NCBI RefSeq assembly: GCF_042945595.1
Contig: NZ_CP168493.1
Location: 868,001 to 932,000 of the forward strand
Length of the DNA stretch: 64,000 nt
From: Psychrobacillus sp042945595
Lineage (GTDB): Bacteria > Bacillota > Bacilli > Bacillales_A > Planococcaceae
Direction of reading: 5' to 3'
Part shown: one piece after another, positions 1-7,712 of the stretch
Layout of the letters: every line of letters starts with the position of its first letter
Position numbering within the stretch: position 1 is the first letter of the stretch
The notes under the pieces: generated by a model
Told to the model about the DNA's origin: nothing
The model's database searches: none
The model's input: the letters and a program-made list of their open reading frames with translations, nothing else
Program-made: the position numbers and the translations under genes

Positions 1-1236
1 GGATACTTATTAGGCGGTTTGATCTTATATATGGTGATGATCTGTTTAGGAGAACTTGCGGTTTACATGCCAGTAACTGGTTCTTTTCAAACGTATGCAA
101 CTCGTTTTATTAGTCCGTCTGCAGGATTTTCGCTTGGATGGATGTATTTTGTAGGTTCCGCTGCTACAGCAGGGGTGGAGTTTACAGCAGCAGGAATCCT
201 CATGAAGCATTGGTTCCCTGATGTTCCAGTTTGGATATGGTGTGCTCTATTTATGGTTTTATTATTTGCGTTAAATGCCTTATCAACAAAAGCGTTTGCG
301 GAAACAGAGTTTTGGTTAGCAGGTATTAAAGTGGTTGCGGTCATTTTGTTTATTGTCATTGGGGTTGGAGCAATTTTCGGTCTTATTCCACTGGAAGATA
401 GAGTGACTCCAGCGCTTACTAACTTGGCACCTTCTGGATTATTTCCAGCAGGAATCGCTATTGTTTTTGTGACGATGATGAACGTTATTTTCTCTTATCA
501 AGGTTCAGAGATGGTTGGGATTGCTGCAGGGGAAACGGAAGATCCTCAAAAAAATATTCCAAAAGCAATACGTACAATTTTAATAAGAATCATTGTGTTT
601 TATATTGCATCCATTATCGTTTTGTCTGCAATTTTTCCTGCTTCAGAACTTGGTTTGCTGGAAAGTCCATTTGTTACATTAATGAATTTAGCTGGTATTC
701 CATATGCAGGTAGTATTATGAACTTTGTAATTTTAACGGCAATTTTGTCCGTTGGGAATTCATGTTTGTATGCATCTACTCGATTACTATGGTCAATGGC
801 TAAAGAAGGAATGGCACCAAAAATGTTTGGTCGTCTTTCTAAGCGCAAAGTGCCTTTAAATGCATTAATTTTCACGATGGTTTTCTCTTTATTCTCATTA
901 TTAACTAGTGTAATGGAAGCGGATGCGGTGTTCGTCTTATTAATGTCCATCGCAGGTATTGCCGTTACTATTTCATGGATGGGTATAGCGACTTCTCAGT
1001 TAATGTTCCGTCGAAAATATTTAAAAGATGGCGGACAATTAGCCGAATTAAAATATAAAGTACCTTTTTATCCTTTAATACCGTTAGTTTGTATCGGATT
1101 TTGCCTTATGATTCTAGTATTTCTCTCATTCGATCCAGAACAAAGAATTGGTCTATACTACGGAGTAGGTTTTTTCATAGCTTGTATGCTATTCTATAAA
1201 CTGAGATTAGAAAAAAAGAATAAAAAGTCAGTTTAA
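1..1236 (+). CDS. Amino-acid permease, APC superfamily (5'-truncated by window edge)
   Basis: The reading frame is open from base 1, so the start codon and first membrane segments lie outside the window; about 411 residues are present. The rest is a run of hydrophobic segments separated by short charged loops. It carries the APC-family signature loop with a GSEMVGIAAGE motif followed by DPQKNIPKAI, typical of the lysine/arginine/GABA permease group (RocE, RocC, GabP). It is expected to be a cytoplasmic-membrane proton-coupled amino-acid importer. A RocB-like gene lies about 100 bases downstream, so arginine or ornithine is a reasonable substrate guess, but sequence alone does not fix it. The C-terminus is short, basic and cytoplasmic. 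Confidence 0.85.
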   Translation, partial: GYLLGGLILYMVMICLGELAVYMPVTGSFQTYATRFISPSAGFSLGWMYFVGSAATAGVEFTAAGILMKHWFPDVPVWIWCALFMVLLFALNALSTKAFAETEFWLAGIKVVAVILFIVIGVGAIFGLIPLEDRVTPALTNLAPSGLFPAGIAIVFVTMMNVIFSYQGSEMVGIAAGETEDPQKNIPKAIRTILIRIIVFYIASIIVLSAIFPASELGLLESPFVTLMNLAGIPYAGSIMNFVILTAILSVGNSCLYASTRLLWSMAKEGMAPKMFGRLSKRKVPLNALIFTMVFSLFSLLTSVMEADAVFVLLMSIAGIAVTISWMGIATSQLMFRRKYLKDGGQLAELKYKVPFYPLIPLVCIGFCLMILVFLSFDPEQRIGLYYGVGFFIACMLFYKLRLEKKNKKSV

Positions 1237-1247
1237 GAAATAAATAG

Positions 1248-1311
1248 GTGCCAGTCACGACACAAATGGGACGCAACTCCAAGCATTCAGAATAGTGTCA
1301 GTGTCTGGCAC
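1248..1311. repeat. Imperfect inverted repeat, divergent member of the GTGCC...GGCAC family
   Basis: The left arm GTGCCAGTCACGACAC (1248-1263) pairs imperfectly with the right arm GTGTCAGTGTCTGGCAC (1295-1311), with about 31 bases between them. No T-tract follows, so it is not an obvious terminator. It shares the GTGCC/GGCAC ends with the tighter palindromes at 2986, 9071, 15401 and 19005 but has a long loop. Confidence 0.6.
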
Positions 1312-1338
1312 TATAACTATGTAAGGGAGAAATTCGAG

Positions 1339-2937
1339 ATGAATCAATTATTTTGGGAAACACCAGAAAAACTTCGAGCATTGTTATGTGAACTCGTTAG
1401 TTGGAATAGTATTACGCTTACGGAAGGCGAAACAAAGTTCGCTCCAAAAGTGATAGATAAGTTGAAAGAGCTAAAGTATTTTCAAGCGTATCCAAGCCAT
1501 TTGCAGATGCATGATGCAGGACTTGGAAGGCATACGGTCACTGCTTTGTATAAACACCCAGAAGCGACAGAGACAGTTGTGCTTATTAGTCATTTTGATA
1601 CCGTTCAGACGGAAGAGTACGGAGTTTTAGAACCGCTTGCCTATTTTCCAGAGGAATTAACGAAAAAGCTAATGGAAAATCCATCTGATTTACCAGAGTC
1701 AGCTCGTATCGATTTGGAAACAGGAAAGTATTTATTTGGCCGAGGCACGATGGATATGAAAATGGGATTAGCGCTTCATATGCAGCTTATTGAAAGAGCG
1801 AGTATGGAAGAATGGCCGATCAATCTTATTTTAACCACTGTTCCAGATGAGGAAGTGAACTCTGCTGGTATGCGTGCAGCAGTGACACAGCTAGTTCATA
1901 TTCGCAATGAATTCGGTTTAACCTATAAATTATTCTTAAATAGCGAACCTTGTTTTTCTCAAAGTCCAACTGATATTGATGAATATATTTATTCAGGAAC
2001 AATTGGGAAGATTATGCCTGCTGCTTTATTTTATGGAAAAGAAACGCATGTTGGGGAGCCGATGAAAGGAATGACGGCGAACTATATTGCCTCTTATTTG
2101 ACACAGCGGATGGAATGGAATCCATTATTCTGCGAGACGGATCTTGGTGAAAGTACGCCACTTCCGGTTTCATTGCAGCAAAAAGATTTAAAAATGTCGT
2201 ATTCAACGCAAACTCCTTACCGTGCAGTGGCGTTGTATAACGTGTTTTTATTGAAACGTACAGCAAATGAAGTGATGGATCTTTTCGACCAAGTAGCAAC
2301 AGAGGCAATGGATGAGCTAAACAAGAATTATCAAGTGATTTGCGAACGTGAGCAAGTAAAAGGGGTAGGACAAGTGAAGGTTCTTCGCTATGAAGAACTA
2401 CTTGCATATGCCAATAAAAAATTAGGTATGGAAGAAGTGGAACGATTGAAGAAAGCTTCACTTCAGCAGGAAGATTGGGACGATCGTGAAAAATCACTAC
2501 GCATCGTGGATGATTTAATGATTCAGTGCCAAGAGTTGGCTCCTGCAACCGTTATCCTATTCGCACCACCTTACTATCCAGCGGTGAATACATCCAATCA
2601 TCCGCTTGTAATAGAAGCGGTAGAATTAATGAAACGATCGGCGCAAACGTTTAACAATACAGTCAAGCAAATCCACTATTTCAATGGTATTTGTGATTTA
2701 AGTTATGTAAATTACGAGGACGATGGCAATGGCTGGACTGCTTTCGAAAGTAACACACCGGTATGGGGCGACACATACAGCATTCCATTTGAGGATATGT
2801 CTCAACTAAAAGGTCCAGTATTAAATGTAGGACCATTCGGAAAAGATGCACACCAAAAAACAGAACGTCTACACGTGGACAGTGCATTCGTCGAATTGCC
2901 TGTCATGCTAGAAACACTCATAAAAAGCTTATACTAA
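1339..2937 (+). CDS. rocB: RocB-like M20-family peptidase/deacylase
   Basis: This 532-residue protein has M20 metallopeptidase features: an ISHFDT segment near residue 83 (metal-ligand His and Asp), a GRGTMDMK segment near residue 134 and VPDEEVNSAG near residue 171 (catalytic Glu-Glu). The length and overall layout fit RocB of the Bacillus arginine-degradation (roc) operons, whose exact reaction is not settled. The start is supported by AAGGGAGA eight bases upstream. It follows an amino-acid permease and precedes glutamate dehydrogenase, consistent with an arginine/ornithine catabolic neighbourhood. It is predicted to be cytoplasmic, with no signal peptide. A strong terminator follows. Confidence 0.82.
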   Translation: MNQLFWETPEKLRALLCELVSWNSITLTEGETKFAPKVIDKLKELKYFQAYPSHLQMHDAGLGRHTVTALYKHPEATETVVLISHFDTVQTEEYGVLEPLAYFPEELTKKLMENPSDLPESARIDLETGKYLFGRGTMDMKMGLALHMQLIERASMEEWPINLILTTVPDEEVNSAGMRAAVTQLVHIRNEFGLTYKLFLNSEPCFSQSPTDIDEYIYSGTIGKIMPAALFYGKETHVGEPMKGMTANYIASYLTQRMEWNPLFCETDLGESTPLPVSLQQKDLKMSYSTQTPYRAVALYNVFLLKRTANEVMDLFDQVATEAMDELNKNYQVICEREQVKGVGQVKVLRYEELLAYANKKLGMEEVERLKKASLQQEDWDDREKSLRIVDDLMIQCQELAPATVILFAPPYYPAVNTSNHPLVIEAVELMKRSAQTFNNTVKQIHYFNGICDLSYVNYEDDGNGWTAFESNTPVWGDTYSIPFEDMSQLKGPVLNVGPFGKDAHQKTERLHVDSAFVELPVMLETLIKSLY

Positions 2938-2938
2938 A

Positions 2939-2980
2939 AGAAAAAGTGACTTCGCAGTTTCTAACTGGAGTCACTTTTTT
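2939..2980 (+). terminator. Rho-independent terminator after rocB
   Basis: AAAAAGTGACT and AGTCACTTTTTT form the outer stem, and an inner CAGTT/AACTG stem gives a long hairpin ending in a T run. Confidence 0.85.
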
Positions 2981-2985
2981 GTATA

Positions 2986-3030
2986 TTACAGAATTGTTAC
3001 GGGTGCCAGGCACCCGTAACAATTCTGTAA
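2986..3030. repeat. Perfect 45-bp palindrome (GGTGCC family)
   Basis: Two 22-base arms are exact reverse complements around one central A. Each arm reads TTACA-GAATTG-TTAC-G-GGTGCC toward the centre. It lies just after the rocB terminator and has no T-tract of its own. It is one of four closely related palindromes in the window. Confidence 0.9.
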
Positions 3031-3041
3031 CGCTTTTACAA

Positions 3042-3074
3042 ATGCGTATTTATAGTTCTAAATGCATATTTATA
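3042..3074. promoter_or_regulatory. 13-bp direct repeat upstream of gdhA
   Basis: ATGCGTATTTATA (3042-3054) and ATGCATATTTATA (3062-3074) differ by one base and are spaced exactly 20 bp start to start. They lie 84-116 bases upstream of the gdhA start, where an activator or repressor could bind on one face of the helix. A weak TTTACA...CTAAAT promoter-like pair (3035-3063) overlaps the first copy. The function is inferred. Confidence 0.4.
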
Positions 3075-3096
3075 AAAAACACGTAATATCATTGAA

Positions 3097-3111
3097 AATT
3101 TTCTGAATTTT
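3097..3111. promoter_or_regulatory. CodY-box-like operator upstream of gdhA
   Basis: AATTTTCTGAATTTT matches the Firmicute CodY consensus AATTTTCWGAAAATT at 13 of 15 positions. It sits 47-61 bases upstream of the gdhA start codon. CodY commonly represses nitrogen and amino-acid metabolism genes when branched-chain amino acids and GTP are high, so the site makes sense here; binding is unproven. Confidence 0.5.
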
Positions 3112-3157
3112 CGAGATAATGGATATAACCATAAGGAAGGTGAGGGGGAGAATAACG

Positions 3158-4540
3158 ATGGAATTGAAAAGAGATGTGGATATAGAACAAAGAAATAGGG
3201 CAAATGATTATGTACATGGAGTATATGAATTGGTGAAGAGACGAAATCCAGGGGAGAAAGAGTTCTTGCAAGCGACTCGTGAAATTTTTGATTCCCTTCG
3301 CCCAGTATTTTTAAAGCATCCTAAGTTTATTCATAATGGGATTTTAGAACGTATTACGGAACCTGATCGGGTTATTACTTTTCGTGTATCTTGGGAAGAT
3401 GATACTGGTAAAGTGCAAGTAAATCGCGGTTTCCGTGTGCAATTTAACAATAGTATGGGGCCATATAAAGGCGGGATTCGTTTTCATCCTACTGTGAACA
3501 GCAGTATTATGAAGTTTCTTGCTTTTGAACAGACCTTTAAGAATGCACTGACTGGTCAACCGATTGGTGGGGGCAAGGGTGGCTCTGATTTCGATCCTAA
3601 AGGTAAGTCGGAGCGCGAGATTATGCGTTTCACACAAAGTTTTATAACAGAACTGAGTAAATATATAGGCGCTGATATGGATGTTCCAGCGGGAGATATA
3701 GGTGTTGGAAAAAGAGAAATTGGGTATATGTTTGGGCAGTACAATCGTTTAAAAGGCGGTTATGAGGCGGGGGTATTCACAGGAAAAGATCCCAATCATG
3801 GAGGAAGCTTAGGCCGAAAAGAAGCGACTGGTTATGGTTGTGTTTATTTTGTAGAGGAAATGTTGAAGGAAACAGGAGATAGTATTGGAGGGAAAAATGT
3901 TATTGTATCCGGTTCTGGGAATGTGGCGACATATGCAATGGAAAAAGCGATTGAGCTTGGAGCGAAAGTGCTTGCTTGTAGTGATTCGAACGGCTATATT
4001 TATGATCCTAACGGAATTGATGTAGGTACCGTTATTCAACTGAAAGAATTGGATAATAAAAGAATACAGGAGTACACTAATTTTCATAAACTAGCGACAT
4101 ATCATGAAGGCTGCACTGGCATTTGGTCGATTCCATGTGATATTGCTTTACCTTGTGCAACGCAGAATGAACTAGAAGAGATAGATGCTTCATTACTCAT
4201 CAAAAATGGGGTAAAGGCTGTCGGAGAAGGAGCTAATATGCCTTGTACAGAGAAAGCAATTCTTGCATTTCAAGCAAATGGTGTATTATTTGGACCAGCA
4301 AAGGCAGCAAATGCTGGCGGGGTGGCGGTTTCAGCAATGGAAATGTCACAGAATAGCATGCGTCTATCTTGGACGGTAGAAGAAGTAGATGACAAGTTGA
4401 AAATTATTATGAAGAATATTTATACAAGTTGCCATGATGCAGCAAAGAGTTTTGGGTATCCAGGCAATCTAGTGGTGGGTGCGAATATAGCGGGTTTTAT
4501 AAAAGTGGCAGATGCCATGGTTTCGCACGGAATACATTAA
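3158..4540 (+). CDS. gdhA: NADP-type glutamate dehydrogenase
   Basis: This enzyme interconverts glutamate with 2-oxoglutarate and ammonia in the cytoplasm. The 460-residue protein carries the GGGKGGSDFDPKGKS substrate/lysine region and PAGDIGVG and GSGNVATYA cofactor-fold segments. It matches the hexameric NADP-linked GdhA group better than the NAD-linked RocG/GudB group. The chosen ATG has a long AAGGAAGGTGAGGGGGAG ribosome site ending eight bases upstream; an in-frame ATG 39 bases earlier lacks one. A CodY-like box and a direct repeat lie upstream, and a terminator follows. The unusual feature is an assimilatory-type enzyme beside arginine-catabolic genes. Confidence 0.93.
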   Translation: MELKRDVDIEQRNRANDYVHGVYELVKRRNPGEKEFLQATREIFDSLRPVFLKHPKFIHNGILERITEPDRVITFRVSWEDDTGKVQVNRGFRVQFNNSMGPYKGGIRFHPTVNSSIMKFLAFEQTFKNALTGQPIGGGKGGSDFDPKGKSEREIMRFTQSFITELSKYIGADMDVPAGDIGVGKREIGYMFGQYNRLKGGYEAGVFTGKDPNHGGSLGRKEATGYGCVYFVEEMLKETGDSIGGKNVIVSGSGNVATYAMEKAIELGAKVLACSDSNGYIYDPNGIDVGTVIQLKELDNKRIQEYTNFHKLATYHEGCTGIWSIPCDIALPCATQNELEEIDASLLIKNGVKAVGEGANMPCTEKAILAFQANGVLFGPAKAANAGGVAVSAMEMSQNSMRLSWTVEEVDDKLKIIMKNIYTSCHDAAKSFGYPGNLVVGANIAGFIKVADAMVSHGIH

Positions 4541-4548
4541 TAAGGTAG

Positions 4549-4591
4549 GATCGTTCCGACTGTCAATTGTTGACTAGGGACGATTTTTTTT
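4549..4591 (+). terminator. Rho-independent terminator after gdhA
   Basis: ATCGTTCC pairs with GGGACGAT (one G-T wobble), followed by a run of eight T. Confidence 0.75.
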
Positions 4592-4695
4592 GAAAGTATT
4601 TGCATTTTACATAGTAATTATCCAACTTCTGCACAAGTATGCATTTTGGATCAAACAAATTTTCGAAAAGTATTAGACGTTTTATGTAATCGTTT

Positions 4696-4712
4696 TGTTA
4701 CACAACTGTAAA
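4696..4712 (+). promoter_or_regulatory. WalR (YycF) box upstream of the NlpC/P60 gene
   Basis: TGTTAC-ACAAC-TGTAAA fits the WalR consensus TGTWAH-N5-TGTWAH at every defined position. It lies about 100 bases upstream of a cell-wall endopeptidase gene, the type of gene the essential WalKR system controls in Bacillus and Staphylococcus. Occupancy is inferred. Confidence 0.6.
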
Positions 4713-4814
4713 GCCACTGTGTTTCGGTTCATGTTAGTATGGGTATAGAGAAATTTTCAAGCACAATTTGTTAGAACGTTTTTCGAAAAAACAGCTTTTG
4801 GAGGAATATGAGAT

Positions 4815-5300
4815 TTGACTTCTTTGTTTAAAAAAATCATTACCATCTTTAGTTTAACTGTAGTTTTAGCCGCGGGAACATTTGCAGGAAATACAGAGGC
4901 AGCAAGCTCTGTAGCATCAACTCAAATCGTATCGAGTGCGAAAAATCTAGTAGGAATTAAATATCGTACTGGTGGAACAACGAAGGCCGGATTTGATTGC
5001 TCCGGATACGTCGGGTATGTTTACAAACAACACGGAGTTTATTTACCAAGAACAGCAGCAGGAATGTACAGCACAGGAACTTCCGTGAAAAAATCGAATT
5101 TAGCAGTGGGAGACCTAGTTTTCTTTAACACAACAGGAAAAGGTGTATCTCATGTTGGTATGTACATAGGTAGTGGAAAATTTATTCATGCTTCGACATC
5201 AAAAGGTGTTCGAGTGGATAAATTAAATGACCCATATTACTGGGGTTCAAAATACGTTGGAGCTAAAAAAGTAGCGAAGGTAGCAGTTGCGAGAAGATAA
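4815..5300 (+). CDS. Secreted NlpC/P60-family cell-wall endopeptidase
   Basis: This small exported cysteine peptidase is expected to cut peptidoglycan stem peptides. Residues 1-29 form a signal peptide (basic start, hydrophobic core, likely cleavage near TEA-A). The rest is one NlpC/P60 domain with catalytic Cys62 in DCSGYV, His113 in SHVGMY and His125 in FIHAS. There is no LysM, SH3 or SLH anchor, so at 161 residues it is a minimal form. Translation starts at TTG: GGAGGA lies nine bases upstream, and the nearby ATG is out of frame. A WalR-type box upstream suggests control with cell-wall growth. The gene ends in a terminator shared with the convergent cdaR-like gene. Confidence 0.87.
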   Translation: MTSLFKKIITIFSLTVVLAAGTFAGNTEAASSVASTQIVSSAKNLVGIKYRTGGTTKAGFDCSGYVGYVYKQHGVYLPRTAAGMYSTGTSVKKSNLAVGDLVFFNTTGKGVSHVGMYIGSGKFIHASTSKGVRVDKLNDPYYWGSKYVGAKKVAKVAVARR

Positions 5301-5313
5301 TAATAAAAAAGAT

Positions 5314-5350
5314 AAAACCGTTTCGGCTAATATGCTGAAACGGTTTTTTA
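5314..5350. terminator. Bidirectional terminator between convergent genes
   Basis: AAAACCGTTTC and GAAACGGTTTTTT form a stem with an 11-base loop. T runs on both strands serve the peptidase gene and the convergent regulator gene. Confidence 0.88.
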
Positions 5351-5352
5351 AT

Positions 5353-6441
5353 TCATTTTAGTTTTGAAGCATAGCACCACAAGGCAATTTGTAAGACAAG
5401 GGCATCTTGGAAAACAGATGGATTGTAGCCGGTTTGCTCGCAAATTTTCTTCAGTCGATACGTGAGTGTATGCCGATGGATATCCAAAGTAGCTGCACAT
5501 ATTGCAAGTTGTTGGTTGCAATTAAAAAATTCTTGTAAAGTTTGAAGCAACTTTTCGTTTAATTCATTTAAAACCCGATTTGCAAAGTGTTGTGCTTCTT
5601 TTGAATCGCGCTTCTTAAATAAAGCATACAGTTCTACCTCTTCGAAATAGGTGATGCTTTTATTAGAAGATCCCTCTCTCAAAGCAATTTTTGCCGTTTG
5701 ATAAGCATAATGAACTTCTTCAAGTGAGTGGACGACTAGACCAACTCCAATCGGTAGGGCGCTATACTTCTTTAAATTGGAAACCAATAAGGAAATTTTA
5801 TTCTGAAATGATTTTTCATCTAGACCAGCAATAAGAATAAAATGCTCGTGTAATTGATAATGCCCTACTAAGATGGAGTCGCTTTGAAAAAAGTATTCGA
5901 TTCCTTGCAAGATGGATTGATATGATTTTGACTCGGGATTCATTTCTAGCATAATGGCATAAAAGGGTGCTTTATTTAAAAATCCTATTTTATTTATTCG
6001 CTCATAGATGACTTTTTGAAGAGGTTGACCACTCATTAATTCTTCAAATACCATTTCTTGCATTTTACGTTTCCATTCTCTTTCCGATACGATCAATGCT
6101 TGGTGTACCATCATTTCGGTTGTGAGTTGAACTAATGTAGCTATTTCTTCCATTTCTTCGGGATTTCCTGTAATGCCTATTATACCGACTAATTCATTTT
6201 GAAAAAATATAGGTAAATTAATACCAGTTTTCGTTCGTGGAAATAAGTGTCTATTTTCTTCCGTAATCCATAAAGGCTTTTTCGTTTCTGCAACGACAAC
6301 GGCTCCTTCATGTATACTATCTACTCGCAATTCATCTCCGGAGGCAAGTATCATTCCATTTGTTTGAATAACATTAATATTCCGGTGCAGTCGCAGCATT
6401 GTTTGGTCGACAATTTGATTGGCAATCTGTTTTGTAATCAT
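5353..6441 (-). CDS. cdaR: CdaR/PucR-family sugar-diacid regulator
   Basis: This 362-residue transcription factor resembles CdaR, which senses glycerate, glucarate or galactarate and activates their catabolic genes. The N-terminal third matches the sugar-diacid recognition domain (MITKQIANQIVDQTM opening, then an IGITG segment). The middle is the PucR linker region. The C-terminus has the PucR-type helix-turn-helix with LDIHRHTLTYRLKKI (about residues 318-332). It is divergent from a glycerate kinase and a GntP permease, which fits regulation of a glycerate or sugar-acid operon. A GGGAGG ribosome site precedes the ATG. The 125-base divergent region holds an AAGTATAA-type palindrome that may be its operator. 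Confidence 0.87.
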   Translation of the reverse strand: MITKQIANQIVDQTMLRLHRNINVIQTNGMILASGDELRVDSIHEGAVVVAETKKPLWITEENRHLFPRTKTGINLPIFFQNELVGIIGITGNPEEMEEIATLVQLTTEMMVHQALIVSEREWKRKMQEMVFEELMSGQPLQKVIYERINKIGFLNKAPFYAIMLEMNPESKSYQSILQGIEYFFQSDSILVGHYQLHEHFILIAGLDEKSFQNKISLLVSNLKKYSALPIGVGLVVHSLEEVHYAYQTAKIALREGSSNKSITYFEEVELYALFKKRDSKEAQHFANRVLNELNEKLLQTLQEFFNCNQQLAICAATLDIHRHTLTYRLKKICEQTGYNPSVFQDALVLQIALWCYASKLK

Positions 6442-6487
6442 ATAACCTCCCGAAAGTATAAAATAGCGTGATAATAATCCAATGATT

Positions 6488-6504
6488 TTATACTTTAAGT
6501 ATAA
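6488..6504. promoter_or_regulatory. Palindromic operator candidate for the CdaR-like regulator
   Basis: TTATACTTTAAGTATAA is a perfect 17-bp palindrome in the divergent region. Related half-sites occur nearby: AAAGTATAAAAT around 6454-6465 and ACTATACTTCAA around 6525-6536. The position between regulator and target suggests autoregulated activation. Confidence 0.5.
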
Positions 6505-6536
6505 TGTAAATCGTCTGAATAATCACTATACTTCAA

Positions 6537-6550
6537 TGTAAGCGCTTAAC
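6537..6550 (+). promoter_or_regulatory. cre-like catabolite-control site
   Basis: TGTAAGCGCTTAAC contains the AAGCGCTT core of CcpA-binding cre sites, with one deviation from the usual TGWAARCGYTWNCW consensus. It lies 17-30 bases upstream of the glycerate kinase start codon, a position suited to glucose repression. Confidence 0.5.
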
Positions 6551-6566
6551 TAAAGGAGGTGTTTAC

Positions 6567-7697
6567 GTGAAAATCATTGTTAGTCCTGATTCTTTCAAAG
6601 GTTCCTTAACAGCAATAGAGGCTGCTCAAGAAATTTCAGCGGGCATAAAAGAGATTGACCCCAAGATTGAAACTGTCCTACTACCTATAGCAGATGGTGG
6701 AGAGGGTACCCTTGAGCCACTTATCAATGCTACGAATGGACAAACCGTTTATGTCGATGTACATGATCCGATTGGTCGCCAAATTTATGTCGAATATGGT
6801 GTCTTAGGAGATGGAGAAACATGTGTTATTGAGATGGCAAAAGCATCTGGTTTAACATTACTAAAGGAGCACGAAAAAAATCCGCTCATTGCATCTACGT
6901 TTGGAACAGGTGAATTAATCCGCCATGCATTGGATAACGGATATCGAAAGTTTGTCGTTGGTATCGGAGGCAGTGCAACCAATGATGGTGGAACAGGTAT
7001 GCTTCAAGCGTTGGGAATGAGATTTCGAAATGAATTAGGGGAGGAAATTGCACAAGGGGCAGGCTCATTAAAAGATCTTGTTGAAATTGACGTCCTGAAT
7101 TTTGATCATCGAATACAGAAATCACACTTTATCATTGCTTGTGATGTGGACAATCCATTCATCGGACCAACTGGAGCTACTGCGATTTTCGGTCCCCAAA
7201 AAGGAGTCACTCCAAATTTAGTAGAAAAGTTAGATCGAAATCTATTAAATTTGGCAAATAAAGTGGAAAGCCTCACAGGAATTACACTACATGATCAACC
7301 TGGAGCAGGTGCAGCAGGGGGGCTAGGCGGTGCTTTTCTAGCATTTTTCCCAGTCGAATTAAAACCAGGCATAGAAGTAGTCATGGAGGCAATTGACTTT
7401 CACCGAAAAATAGAAGATGCAGATTTCATCTTTACAGGGGAAGGGAAATCAGATTTCCAAACACTTTCTGGCAAGGCGCCTATCGGAATTGCTAACGCCG
7501 CAAAAGAGCATGGCATACCAGTTGTTTTAATAGCAGGTTTTATTGAACAAGAGAGTATTACGCAATTATATCCTTATTTTTATAAGCTCGCGAGCGTAGC
7601 GGATGGTACTATTTCGCAAGAAGAGTCGATGGCAAATGCTGCACATTATTTACGATTGAGAACGAAGGAAATAATGAAATCTATTTTAGAAAAATAA
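6567..7697 (+). CDS. glxK: Glycerate kinase (GarK/GlxK family)
   Basis: It phosphorylates D-glycerate with ATP to a phosphoglycerate that feeds lower glycolysis. The 376-residue length is usual for the family. The MKIIVSPDSFKGSLTA opening is diagnostic, as are the ADGGEGT motif (about residues 42-48), GIGGSATNDGG (about 132-142) and TGEGKSD (about 290-296). The GTG start has an AAAGGAGGTG ribosome site. It is followed after 15 bases by a GntP permease, forming a two-gene uptake and phosphorylation operon opposite a CdaR-like activator. Whether the 2- or 3-phosphate is made cannot be told from sequence. Confidence 0.93.
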   Translation: MKIIVSPDSFKGSLTAIEAAQEISAGIKEIDPKIETVLLPIADGGEGTLEPLINATNGQTVYVDVHDPIGRQIYVEYGVLGDGETCVIEMAKASGLTLLKEHEKNPLIASTFGTGELIRHALDNGYRKFVVGIGGSATNDGGTGMLQALGMRFRNELGEEIAQGAGSLKDLVEIDVLNFDHRIQKSHFIIACDVDNPFIGPTGATAIFGPQKGVTPNLVEKLDRNLLNLANKVESLTGITLHDQPGAGAAGGLGGAFLAFFPVELKPGIEVVMEAIDFHRKIEDADFIFTGEGKSDFQTLSGKAPIGIANAAKEHGIPVVLIAGFIEQESITQLYPYFYKLASVADGTISQEESMANAAHYLRLRTKEIMKSILEK

Positions 7698-7712
7698 AAA
7701 GGGGTGTGACAA

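Noticed and set aside
2986..3030. GGTGCC palindrome as a transcription terminator
   Set aside because: A proper terminator with T run lies immediately before it, and the palindrome has no T-tract; the same is true of the copies at 15401 and 19005.
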